Source: Streptomyces xiamenensis (GTDB lineage Bacteria > Actinomycetota > Actinomycetes > Streptomycetales > Streptomycetaceae). Taken from it: a stretch of DNA of 64,000 bases. Under the pieces are notes generated by a model. It was not told where the DNA came from, did not search any database, and saw only the letters and a list, made by a program, of their open reading frames with translations. Position 1 is the first letter of the stretch; the number at the start of each line of letters is the position of its first letter. Positions 16,912 through 24,430 of the stretch are shown here, piece after piece. Position numbers and translations under genes: made by a program. The stretch is taken from assembly GCF_000993785.3 (NCBI RefSeq), contig NZ_CP009922.3:4464001-4528000 (forward strand), read 5' to 3'.

Positions 16912-17077
16912 GCCCGGCGAGGAAGCGGGTCCAGGCGGCGGGGGCGAGGCTGAGAACGGGGCCGGTGGGTTGCTGGGAGTCCCGTACGGCGACCGCGGTG
17001 CGTATTTTCGTCGCGACCTCCACACAGTTGCCGTTGGTGGTGCTGTAGCTGGGCTTGGGGACGGCGTACTTCGTCAT
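16904..17077 (-). CDS. DUF397 protein (distal copy)
   Basis: 57-residue DUF397 protein starting MTKYAVPKPSYSTTNGNCVE, with the typical NGNCVEVAT core, AVRDSQQPTGPVL and PAAWTRFLAGLS at the end. DUF397 proteins are small partners encoded next to XRE/DUF5753 regulators of the WhiJ type and are thought to modulate them. It follows a second DUF397 gene and the regulator on the same strand. It is about 65% similar to its neighbour, so the two arose by duplication. Confidence 0.88.
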   Translation of the reverse strand: MTKYAVPKPSYSTTNGNCVEVATKIRTAVAVRDSQQPTGPVLSLAPAAWTRFLAGLS

Positions 17078-17095
17078 GGTGCGACTTCCTCTCTG

Positions 17096-17287
17096 TTACG
17101 GGCTGGGCTCCAGGCTGGAGGCGAGGAAGGCGGTCCAGGCCGCCGGTGTGAGGCGGAGGCTGGGGCCGGTGGGTTGCTTGGAGTCGCGTATCGCCACAAC
17201 GTCCCGGACATTGGTGGCAACTTCGACACAGGCGCCGTGCTCGTTGCCGTTGCTGTAGCTGGACTTGCGGAACGTGTACGTTGTCAT
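17096..17287 (-). CDS. DUF397 protein (proximal copy)
   Basis: 63 residues: MTTYTFRKSSYSNGNEHGAC, VEVATNVRDVVAIRDSKQPT, ending PAAWTAFLASSLEPSP. It starts 3 bases after the stop of the upstream XRE regulator, so the two are almost certainly cotranscribed and coupled. Likely direct partner of that regulator, as with the small gene next to whiJ in S. coelicolor. Confidence 0.92.
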   Translation of the reverse strand: MTTYTFRKSSYSNGNEHGACVEVATNVRDVVAIRDSKQPTGPSLRLTPAAWTAFLASSLEPSP

Positions 17288-17290
17288 GCC

Positions 17291-18181
17291 CTAGATCCCC
17301 TGGCGGATGTCATTGATGAGTCGGAGCGAGTCGTGCTGGGACAGGCTCAGCCTGGAGGTGTGCTCGAAGTACCTCCGATACTTGGCGCTCTCTTCCTCAT
17401 TTTCTACCCAGAGGGCGGCACTGATGGTGTCCGTGTAGATCACATCGATGGCCTCGGACTCCGCGAAGGAGAGGATCTGGTACGGGCCGGTGGCACACGG
17501 GTGGGAGCCCGCTCGGAAGGGGAGGACCTGCAAACGGACGTGGGGAAGTTCGGCAACCTCCAGCACATGGGTCAGCTGGCGGCGCATGACCTCCGAGCCT
17601 CCGACGAGTTGTCGCAAGGCGGCTTCCCACACCACCGCGTACAATTCCACGGGCCGTTCACCGTGGATTCTCTGCTGCCGCTTCTGCCGGACCTCCACGA
17701 TCGGTTCGACTTCCTCCGGGTCCTCCCACTCTCCGTGACCCACGACGAGGGCGCGGGTGTACTCGGCTGTCTGGAACAGACCGGGAACGAAGGAGAGTTC
17801 CCAGGATCGGATGTTCGTGGCCGCGTCCTCCATGGCGATGTACTGGGAGAGCGGACTGCTCTCCGAGACGAATCCCCACCAGCCCTTCGCTTTGCGGCGT
17901 TCCCGGTCCAGACGGGCCAGTCGTAGCAGCGCTTCGAGCGCGCCGGGGTCGTTTCCGCCGTAGAACTCGTACAGGGCTTTGATGTCGGGATCGCGGACGG
18001 GCACCCAGCCGCGTTCCATCTTGACGACCTTGCTCGGCGTCGCACTCAGGACGTCGGACGCCTCCTGCTGTTTTCGGCCGGCGGCATCGCGCAGGCGCAG
18101 CAGCTCTGCACCAAGCTTCCGGCCCAGGACAGTTGACGTCTGTCCGCTCGACTTCACGCGTGGACTCACGGTGACAGTCAT
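17291..18181 (-). CDS. WhiJ-type XRE regulator with DUF5753 domain
   Basis: 296-residue helix-turn-helix regulator. XRE HTH at about 20-80 (LGRKLGAELLRLRDAAGRKQ, then QEASDVLSATPSKVVKMERG); the rest is the DUF5753 ligand/partner domain (WELSFVPGLFQTAEYTRALV, VRLQVLPFRAGSHPCATGPY, EYTRAL-type and YRRYFEHTSRLSL motifs). In S. coelicolor such genes (whiJ and paralogues) govern development together with DUF397 and an ATPase-like partner. It is divergent from an ATPase-like gene, and the shared 132-bp gap contains two perfect palindromes, plausible autoregulatory operators. ATG 18181 opens the family N-terminus. Confidence 0.93.
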   Translation of the reverse strand: MTVTVSPRVKSSGQTSTVLGRKLGAELLRLRDAAGRKQQEASDVLSATPSKVVKMERGWVPVRDPDIKALYEFYGGNDPGALEALLRLARLDRERRKAKGWWGFVSESSPLSQYIAMEDAATNIRSWELSFVPGLFQTAEYTRALVVGHGEWEDPEEVEPIVEVRQKRQQRIHGERPVELYAVVWEAALRQLVGGSEVMRRQLTHVLEVAELPHVRLQVLPFRAGSHPCATGPYQILSFAESEAIDVIYTDTISAALWVENEEESAKYRRYFEHTSRLSLSQHDSLRLINDIRQGI

Positions 18182-18220
18182 ACCTCTTTCCGTGGCTACG
18201 GGTCGACCACATTCACTCGT

Positions 18221-18238
18221 TCAGGAAATTATTCCTGA
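18221..18238. promoter_or_regulatory. Palindrome TCAGGAA-N4-TTCCTGA
   Basis: Perfect 7-bp inverted repeat with an ATTA centre, 40 bp upstream of the XRE gene and 76 bp upstream of the ATPase gene. AT-rich centre in a GC-rich context. Candidate operator or promoter element. Confidence 0.55.
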
Positions 18239-18252
18239 GTCCGATTGCACTC

Positions 18253-18277
18253 CTGACGGTAGTGGTCCTACCGTCAG
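18253..18277. promoter_or_regulatory. 10-bp inverted repeat, likely WhiJ-type operator
   Basis: CTGACGGTAG (18253-18262) and CTACCGTCAG (18268-18277) are perfect arms around TGGTC, in the divergent XRE/ATPase promoter. A dimeric HTH regulator is the obvious binder; the adjacent XRE protein is the first candidate. Confidence 0.6.
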
Positions 18278-18313
18278 TCATTGACCGCTCACTCTCGTGG
18301 AAGGTGACCGTCC

Positions 18314-18781
18314 ATGACTGCCGCTGCCGCTGCCCCTCCTCCTCCCGATCCCTCCCTGGTACTCCGTCAGGACCGGCTCGACTACACCCCCGTCCCCGGC
18401 AGTGTCCGGCTGGCCCGGCGGCGGGCCGCGCGGCTCGTGGGGGAGTGGGGGTGCCCCCGGCTGGCCGGGGATGCCGCGCTCGTGGTCTGCGAGATGGCCA
18501 GCAACGCGCTGCTGCACGCCCGCGTTCCCGGGCGGATGTTCCGGGTGCATCTGATGCTGCTGCCCGCTGTGTTGCGGGTGGAGGTCACCGACGCGCTGGG
18601 GGAGCGGCTGCCCGTGCAGCGGCCCGTGGTCGGGGAACCGACGTGCGGACGGGGCCTGTTGCTGATCGCCGCGTTGGCCGCCCGGTGGGGTGTGACCCCG
18701 CTGGTGATCGGCAAGACCGTGTGGGCCGAGTTCGACCTGAAGGAGGAAGAAGGCCGTGGGCATGTGGTTCAGCCGGCGTGA
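18314..18781 (+). CDS. ATP-binding (HATPase_c) regulatory protein
   Basis: 155-residue single-domain GHKL ATPase of the SpoIIAB/RsbW-like group. The N box is VVCEMASNALLHA, the G1-type segment EVTDALGERLPV and the G2 loop GRGLLLIAALAARWGV. In WhiJ-type loci this gene lies divergently from the XRE regulator, as here. Possible roles are anti-sigma factor or partner kinase; no sigma factor or antagonist gene is adjacent. The start ATG 18314 is followed by an Ala/Pro-rich lead. Its 3' end overlaps the next gene by 26 bases. Confidence 0.88.
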   Translation: MTAAAAAPPPPDPSLVLRQDRLDYTPVPGSVRLARRRAARLVGEWGCPRLAGDAALVVCEMASNALLHARVPGRMFRVHLMLLPAVLRVEVTDALGERLPVQRPVVGEPTCGRGLLLIAALAARWGVTPLVIGKTVWAEFDLKEEEGRGHVVQPA

Positions 18782-19166
18782 CCGCCGGGCCGACGCGGCG
18801 CCGATGTCGCACCGGATGCGGTGCGATCTGTGCCGCAAGAAGTCCGAGGCGAGCGTGGAGTTCGGGCGCGTACAGGACTGGCAGCTCGACCACGCGGCCC
18901 GCAACCCGGGGCACCGGCAGTTCACGGAGATCCTGACCCGGCCCTGGCGCACCGAACGGCAGGCCGTCACCATCGGGGTGGAGATCACCACGGTGCAGGG
19001 CGACGGCTGGTACCGGACGGGGGAGTGCGCGCTGTGCGGGCACGCGGGGGTGGCCGTGCACTGGATCGGTTCGGCGCGGGCGGCGGGGCGGTCCGCGCAC
19101 CTCTTCGGCTGCCAGGACTGCGTGACCTCGCTGCACGAACGGGTATCGGGCGTCGCGCGCGTCTAG
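18756..19166 (+). CDS. Cys-rich zinc-ribbon-like protein (DUF7848-like)
   Basis: 136 residues. CDLCRKK, CALCGHAG and CQDC form three Cys pairs, suggesting one or two zinc sites. The middle has DHAARNPGHRQFTEILTRPW, a motif also present in the 81-residue protein at 60857-61102 (DHAARNPSHHSYRELIQRPL). Function unknown; the S. coelicolor relatives usually sit beside XRE or ATPase genes. It starts at GTG 18756 (or ATG 18762), inside the ATPase gene end, so translational coupling is likely. No signal peptide or membrane segment. Confidence 0.78.
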   Translation: MGMWFSRRDRRADAAPMSHRMRCDLCRKKSEASVEFGRVQDWQLDHAARNPGHRQFTEILTRPWRTERQAVTIGVEITTVQGDGWYRTGECALCGHAGVAVHWIGSARAAGRSAHLFGCQDCVTSLHERVSGVARV

Positions 19167-19411
19167 GTGTGTTGTCCCGGGACGTTGGTGACACGCGTGT
19201 TGGGTGCTTGAACGGGTGAGGGCCTTCTGGGTGCAGGCCCTCGCTGGTGCCGATGACGATGAAGCTTGGCGGCTCAGCGAGCGAAATCTCGGTTGCCTGT
19301 GGGCGCGGGTGTTGGATCCAATGACCGGCATGATCACCCGGGCGCGCCTGCCTCGGCGGCGCGCGATCCGGGCGGACCGCGACCGCATCGTCCCAGGGGA
19401 GACGCCACCCG
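19167..19411. other. Intergenic spacer, no gene seen
   Basis: About 245 bases. Open frames here have atypical composition and no recognisable product. Lower GC than flanks suggests foreign or degenerate DNA, possibly old mobile-element sequence, but no ends or transposase can be shown. Confidence 0.4.
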
Positions 19412-20521
19412 ATGAACACGCCACCATCGCCGTCCGGGGCAGAGCACACAGACGGGTCGTCCATCCGCCTGGGTGCTCTCGTCCCGCTGACGCGGCCCGG
19501 CTGGGTCGAGGCGGGCCGACACCTGCTCGCAGGACTCGACCTGGCCGTTCGCGAGGTCAACGACACCGGCGGGATCGACGGCAGACCACTGGAGTTGGTG
19601 GTCCGGGACACCGCGGCCGATCCGGAGCGGGCTGCGGCGGCCGTGGACGAACTGGCCCACCTGGGCGTGGCCGCCGTGGCGGGTGAGTATCACAGCGTGG
19701 TCGCCCGCGCCGCCGCCGCCCGAGCCGACGCCCTCGGCGTGCCGTTTCTCTGCTCGTCCGCGGTGCTCGACGCGCTCACCGAGGAGCCGACGGAGTGGGT
19801 TGCGCGTCTGGCCCCGGCCCAGTCCTACGGCTGGCGGATCTACGCGGACTTCCTCCTCCGCGCGGGCCGGCGTCGGATCGCCGTGGCGACCCAGCCGAGC
19901 GTCTACTGGGCGTCCGGGACCCGCGTCCTGCGGGACCACCTCGCTCCCCGCGGTGGCACCGTCCTCGAACTCGACGCGACGCTCACGCCCGAGGCCCTGT
20001 GCGACGCGCTCGTCGACCATGGCGCGACGGCGCTCCTGCTGCTGGTCGGCCATCCGGAGCCGGCGGTGCCGATCGTCCGGGCCGTCCGGGGCGACCGGCG
20101 GCTCGCGGAGATCCTTGTCGGCGCTCCGGCCGGACAACCGGAGTTCGCCGAATGGGCCGCGGCGCTGGGCGAGGACGGCGCCGGGATCCCGTTCCTGCGC
20201 TACCTGCCCGAGCGCCTCGGTCCGCTCGGTGAACGTGTCGGGAAGGAGCTCCGCGAGCGGCTTGGCGAAGCGCCCTCCTTCGTCGCCTTCGAGGGCTGGG
20301 ACACCGTCGCCGTCCTCGCCGCGGTGCTGCGTTCCCACGGCACGGACCGGGCGGCCATCGCCGAGTCATGGCCGCGCGTGGCGGTCGAGGGCACCCGTAG
20401 GCCGATCCAGTTCTCCCGCACGCCGGGCATCAGTGTTTGGCAATGGGCATGGACACCAATCCAGGTCGTTGATCGGGACCCGGCGGAACCCGACCGCTTT
20501 CGGATCCTCCACGCCGGCTGA
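19412..20521 (+). CDS. Periplasmic-binding-protein-like (Leu/Ile/Val type) without signal
   Basis: 369 residues with the type I periplasmic-binding fold of branched-chain amino-acid/amide receptors: RLGALVPLTRPGWVEAGRHL, then LAVREVNDTGGIDGRPLELV, VRDTAADPERAAAAVDELAH and FEGWDTVAVLAAVLRSHG near the end. No signal peptide or lipobox precedes the fold; the product starts MNTPPSPSGAEHTDGSS, so it should stay in the cytoplasm. No ABC permease or ATPase gene is near. It may be a cytosolic ligand sensor, for example a partner of an enzyme or regulator. Followed directly by an IS remnant. Confidence 0.8.
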   Translation: MNTPPSPSGAEHTDGSSIRLGALVPLTRPGWVEAGRHLLAGLDLAVREVNDTGGIDGRPLELVVRDTAADPERAAAAVDELAHLGVAAVAGEYHSVVARAAAARADALGVPFLCSSAVLDALTEEPTEWVARLAPAQSYGWRIYADFLLRAGRRRIAVATQPSVYWASGTRVLRDHLAPRGGTVLELDATLTPEALCDALVDHGATALLLLVGHPEPAVPIVRAVRGDRRLAEILVGAPAGQPEFAEWAAALGEDGAGIPFLRYLPERLGPLGERVGKELRERLGEAPSFVAFEGWDTVAVLAAVLRSHGTDRAAIAESWPRVAVEGTRRPIQFSRTPGISVWQWAWTPIQVVDRDPAEPDRFRILHAG

Positions 20522-20571
20522 GCGGGCATGGAAGTCCAATCGCCAGATCTGCCGAACTTCGAAAGTGCTGG

Positions 20572-20765
20572 TCACAGCCGTTCGTTGATGGCGGCGACGA
20601 GGACGGTCGCCTCGTGGCGGACAGCGATCTTGTCGTACCTCGTGGCGACGGCGCGGTGTCTTGAGGCGGTTGATGCCGCACTCCACCGCGTGCCTCTCCT
20701 TATGGTCGGCCTTATCGAACCTGGGCGGCCGACCACCGCGGACCCCGGTGCAACGCGTTCTGCTT
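20572..20765 (-). mobile_element. IS5-family transposase 3' remnant, frameshifted
   Basis: The minus strand encodes GVRGGRPPRFDKADHKERHA, VECGINRLK and then, in a different frame, HRAVATRYDKIAVRHEATVL, VAAINERL and stop, the conserved C-terminus of IS5-group transposases of actinomycetes. The frame breaks at about 20667, where two bases are missing (or one extra) between Lys and His. The catalytic DDE core upstream is absent. Terminal inverted repeats could not be defined. It lies between the binding-protein gene and the furan-type operon; 20766-20915 shows no gene. Confidence 0.75.
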
Positions 20766-20915
20766 CGAACGCGGGGACGCCCACCGGACCGAGATGACGG
20801 GCGGCCGGACCTGGTGGCCGGGGGAGCGCCCGGCCTCCGGCGCACCGGGTCCCCGATCGCGAGGAACCCGGACGCCGCAGACCGGATCAGGATCAGCGGG
20901 CGCGCACCGCCCTCG

Positions 20916-21821
20916 TCACGGCCGGGGCTTGTGCGCGAACACCCAGCGGTTCCCCTCCAGCGCGTCGTTCGCCTCCGGGAGGGGGCCGCGTCCGTGCTGC
21001 TGGGTGAACTCGAAGGGCGTGTGCATCCGGGCCGACCAGCCCTTGGCCCGCAAGTCGCCGGTGGAGTCGGGACGCGGGTCCTTGTTGAAGAGCTGGAGCA
21101 GGTCGATGCCGATCTGTTCCCGCGTCGCCGTGTAGGTCGCGCTGTCGCGGTACTGCAGCAGGTGCTTCTCCACCTTGGCCTCGAAGGCCAGCGCGCTGCC
21201 CCCGGTGGTGAGCTGGTCCACCGTGTCGATCAGGTACGTCTCGGCGGCGCTCGGCAGATAGAAGAGGAGCCCTTCGGCGAGCCACACGCTCGGTGCGGTC
21301 GGGTCGAAGCCGGCGCCGGTCAGCGCGGTGACCCAGTCCTCGCGCAGGTCGACCGGTACGGGGACGCGCTTCACCTTGGGGGTGGCCACCAGGTCCGCGA
21401 GCACCTGGTGTTTGAACGCCAGGACGCCAGCCCGGTCGATCTCGAAGACGACACAGTCGGAGGGCCACTCCAGCCGGTAGGCGCGGGTGTCCAACCCGGC
21501 TCCCAGCAGCACCACTTGAGTGGCGCCCGTGCCGACGGACGTGAGGAGGAAGTCGTCCAGGACTCTGGTCCGCAGGCCGAAGTAGCGGGCGAACCGTCCC
21601 CACAGCGGGTTGGCGTCCCCGTCCGTGGCCTGCTCGATGCGTACCGGCCACTGGGCGCACGCCGGGGCGGCGCGCACGAAGTGTTCCGCGTAACGGTCCT
21701 GGGCCAGGCTGTCGTGGCGGTGGGTCTCGATCGCCCGTGCGGCGGCGACCAGGAGCGCGGTGAGCCCGACGCCTCCGTCCACGCCTTCCGCATCGGTGTG
21801 CTGTGTCGCCGTGTCGGACAT
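20916..21821 (-). CDS. SAM-dependent methyltransferase (LCMT/TIGR00027 family)
   Basis: 301-residue class I methyltransferase of the leucine-carboxyl-methyltransferase-like family, often acting on carboxyl or hydroxyl groups of metabolites. The SAM motif is VVLLGAGLDTRAYRLEWP near residue 95, then FEIDRAGVLAFKHQVL (acidic ribose-binding loop) and APSVWLAEGLLFYLP. GGAGGAACG immediately precedes ATG 21821. It is the last gene of the four-gene minus-strand operon, 88 bp after the alcohol dehydrogenase. In that context it may methylate the furan carboxylate or an alcohol of the pathway product; this is inference. Confidence 0.88.
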   Translation of the reverse strand: MSDTATQHTDAEGVDGGVGLTALLVAAARAIETHRHDSLAQDRYAEHFVRAAPACAQWPVRIEQATDGDANPLWGRFARYFGLRTRVLDDFLLTSVGTGATQVVLLGAGLDTRAYRLEWPSDCVVFEIDRAGVLAFKHQVLADLVATPKVKRVPVPVDLREDWVTALTGAGFDPTAPSVWLAEGLLFYLPSAAETYLIDTVDQLTTGGSALAFEAKVEKHLLQYRDSATYTATREQIGIDLLQLFNKDPRPDSTGDLRAKGWSARMHTPFEFTQQHGRGPLPEANDALEGNRWVFAHKPRP

Positions 21822-21909
21822 CGTTCCTCCAAGAACGGGAGCGGGAAAAGGGGACGTGCGGTATCCGGGAGTCAGTGAAGTAGGTGGCGAGGTGCCGCCG
21901 GCCCACCGC

Positions 21910-23016
21910 TCAGTGGTGTGTTCTCTCCGGGAGCAGGACGGGTTTGACGACACGGCCCGACTCGCAGTCCCGTTCGGCCTCGTTGACGGCGGCCAGCGGG
22001 TACGTGCGGATCAGCGCGTCGAAGGGGAAGCGCCCGGCCCGCCACAGCCCGGTCAGCAGGGGGATCAGCAGTCCGGGGACGGCGTCCCCCTCGCAGATGT
22101 GGCGGATGGAACGGCCCCGGTCCAGCGTGCCCGGTTCGAGAGCGAGCGGCGTGTGCAGCCGTGCCACCAGACCGAGGACGCCGGTGGGGCGCAGTGCCCG
22201 CAGCGCGTCGTTGATGAGCGGGGGCGAGGCCGTGGTGTCCAGCGCGTACCGGGTGCCGCCGTCGGTCAGCCGCCGGATCCGTTCGGGCAGTCCGGACGGG
22301 GTGGCGGGCAGCGGGATCGCGCCGAACCGTTCGGCCAGGGCCAGCCGCCCGGGGTGCCGGTCGACGGCCACGCTCCGTACGCCAGCGGCGGTGGCCGCCA
22401 TCACCGCGGCCAGGCCCACCGCTCCGGCGCCGATGACCGTGAGGGTGTCGCCGGGGCCGGCGCGGAAGGTGTTCAGTACGGCTCCGGCGCCGGTGAGGAA
22501 GCCGCAGCCGAGCGGTCCGAGCAGTTCGAGCGGGAGCGCGGGATCGACCCGGACGGCGTTGCGGGCCGGGACGAGCGCGTACTCGGCGAACGAGGACTGG
22601 CCGAACCACCGGGGGGCCAGGGCTCCCCCGGCCGCGTCGGTGAGCCGGGGCACCTCCTCCTTCCGCCCGCCGAAGAGGTTGAGGGAGGCGAAGGACTCGC
22701 AGTAGGCGGGGGCCGCGCCCCGGCAGTTGGGACAGTGGCCGCAGGAGTCGAAGCTGAGCACGACGTGGTCGCCGACGCCGATCTCGGTGCCCGGACCCCC
22801 GCCCGTCCGCACCACGACGCCGGCGCCTTCGTGGCCCAGTACGGCGGGCAGGGGGCTGCGCCCGGCCGATCGCCGGACCGCGAGGTCGGTCCGGCACATC
22901 CCGGCGCCCGCGATCTCCACCAGGATCTCCCCGGCTGCGGGCTCCGCGCCCAGCGCCACCTCCTCGACCGTGAACGGGCCCTCGTACGCGCGCAGTACGG
23001 CTGCCCGGAACCTCAC
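21910..23016 (-). CDS. Zinc-dependent alcohol dehydrogenase (aryl/benzyl type)
   Basis: 368-residue medium-chain dehydrogenase. Catalytic zinc: GMCRTDL Cys and GHEGAG His-Glu. The structural zinc loop CGHCPNCRGAAPAYC has all four Cys. The NAD(H) fold has VIGAGAVGLAAVMA. The pattern is closest to aryl-alcohol/benzyl alcohol dehydrogenases, so a furfuryl-type alcohol is a reasonable substrate. The GTG start 23016 overlaps the aldehyde dehydrogenase stop by 4 bases (GTGA), showing translational coupling; a longer frame upstream is the antisense reading of the previous gene. Confidence 0.9.
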   Translation of the reverse strand: MRFRAAVLRAYEGPFTVEEVALGAEPAAGEILVEIAGAGMCRTDLAVRRSAGRSPLPAVLGHEGAGVVVRTGGGPGTEIGVGDHVVLSFDSCGHCPNCRGAAPAYCESFASLNLFGGRKEEVPRLTDAAGGALAPRWFGQSSFAEYALVPARNAVRVDPALPLELLGPLGCGFLTGAGAVLNTFRAGPGDTLTVIGAGAVGLAAVMAATAAGVRSVAVDRHPGRLALAERFGAIPLPATPSGLPERIRRLTDGGTRYALDTTASPPLINDALRALRPTGVLGLVARLHTPLALEPGTLDRGRSIRHICEGDAVPGLLIPLLTGLWRAGRFPFDALIRTYPLAAVNEAERDCESGRVVKPVLLPERTHH

Positions 23017-24422
23017 CGCCGGTCCTCCGGTGCGCGGTGGACGACGAACGGCCGCAGGTTTCCGTACAGGCCCCACGCGCCGCCCGCGACGCCGACGCCG
23101 CTGTTCTTGATGCCGGCGAAGGGCTGGGCGAGGGAGAGTTCGGCGTGGTGGTTGATCCAGGCCGTGCCGCATTCGAGCCGTTCGGCGACCGCCTCGGCCC
23201 GCTCGGGGTCGGTGCCCCACACGGAGCCGCCCAGGCCGAAGCGGGTGCTGTTGGCCGCGTCGATCGCCTCGTCCAGGGTCCGGTACGGCAGCACCGGCAG
23301 GACCGGACCGAACTGCTCCTGCGTCACCACGGGGCTGTCGGGTGGGACATCGGTGAGGATCGTGGGGGCGAAGAAGTAGCCCGGCCGCTCCAGCCGGTGG
23401 CCGCCGGCCGCCGCGCGGGCGCCGTCCGCCAGGGCGCGCCGCACCACCTGCTCCACCCGGGCCAGTTGGGGGGCGTTGTTGACCGGCCCCAGCCGGGTGC
23501 CGGGGTCGAGTCCCGGGCCGACGGCGACGGTTCTCGCGCGCTGGGCGAGGGCTTCGACGACCTCGGCGTGCAGCCGGGCCGGGACGTACACGCGTTTGAC
23601 CGCCATGCAGACCTGCCCGCAGTTGCGGAACGCGGCCCAGAACAGCCGGTCGGCGATCCGCTCCACCTCCACGTCGTCCAGCAGAACGGCCGCGTCGTTC
23701 CCGCCCAGTTCGAGGGTGACCCGGGCTAGGGAGGCCGCCGCCGCTTCGGCGACGGCCCGCCCGGTGGGTACCGAGCCGGTGAAGGTGACGTGCCGGATGC
23801 CCGGGTGGGCGACGAGGCGGGCGCCGAGCGGTTCGCGGCCGGTGACGACGGTCAGCACGTCCTCGGGGAGCAGGGCGGAGAGCAGGGCGCCGAGCAGCCG
23901 GGTGGAGAGCGGGGTGAACGGGGACGGTTTGAGGACCACGGTGTTGCCCGCCGCGAGCGCGGGCGCGAACTTCGCCGCCGCGAGCTGGAGCGGGAAGTTC
24001 CACGGCACGATCGCGGCGACGGGCCCCAGGGAGCGCCAGCGGATCTCGCTGGGCACGGGCCGGGTGTCGTTGATGAGCCGGGTTCGGGGGGCGAGGTCCG
24101 CGAAGTGCCGCAGACGGGCCACCGTACGGTCGACCTCCGCGTACGACTCGGCCAGGGGTTTGCCCTGTTCCCGGGTGAGCAGCGGGGCGAGGTCCTCGCG
24201 GGCGGAGTGGACGGCGTCGGCCGCCGCCCGCAGCGCGGTGGTGCGGGCGGAGGGGTCTTCGCGCCAGCCGTACCAGGCCTGGTGGGCCCGGCCGACCACG
24301 GCGTCCAGCTCGTCCGGCGGCTGGTCGGGGGCCTCGTCGAAGGTCTCCCCGGTGGCCGGATCGAGCACGGCGAACGGTGCCGCCCGGCTCCCGGTGGAGC
24401 GGGCGGCCTCGGAGATCGTCAT
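23013..24422 (-). CDS. NAD(P)-dependent aldehyde dehydrogenase
   Basis: 469-residue class 3-type/general ALDH. Proton-relay and cofactor motifs: PWNFPLQLAAAKFAPALAAG, TFTGSVPTGRAV, ELGGNDAAVL (catalytic Glu), NCGQVCMAVKRV (catalytic Cys) and EQFGPVLPVLPY. It could oxidise a formyl group to a carboxylate; with an MfnB-like enzyme 8 bp upstream a furan-2-carbaldehyde is the suggested substrate. ATG 24422 gives the typical short N-terminus MTISEAARSTGS. Second gene of the operon, coupled to the alcohol dehydrogenase. Confidence 0.92.
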   Translation of the reverse strand: MTISEAARSTGSRAAPFAVLDPATGETFDEAPDQPPDELDAVVGRAHQAWYGWREDPSARTTALRAAADAVHSAREDLAPLLTREQGKPLAESYAEVDRTVARLRHFADLAPRTRLINDTRPVPSEIRWRSLGPVAAIVPWNFPLQLAAAKFAPALAAGNTVVLKPSPFTPLSTRLLGALLSALLPEDVLTVVTGREPLGARLVAHPGIRHVTFTGSVPTGRAVAEAAAASLARVTLELGGNDAAVLLDDVEVERIADRLFWAAFRNCGQVCMAVKRVYVPARLHAEVVEALAQRARTVAVGPGLDPGTRLGPVNNAPQLARVEQVVRRALADGARAAAGGHRLERPGYFFAPTILTDVPPDSPVVTQEQFGPVLPVLPYRTLDEAIDAANSTRFGLGGSVWGTDPERAEAVAERLECGTAWINHHAELSLAQPFAGIKNSGVGVAGGAWGLYGNLRPFVVHRAPEDRR

Positions 24423-24430
24423 GCCGGTGG

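Noticed and set aside
19167..19411. Possible insertion-sequence end near the start of this spacer
   Set aside because: The sequence vaguely recalls some actinomycete IS ends, but no inverted repeat, target duplication or transposase can be shown.
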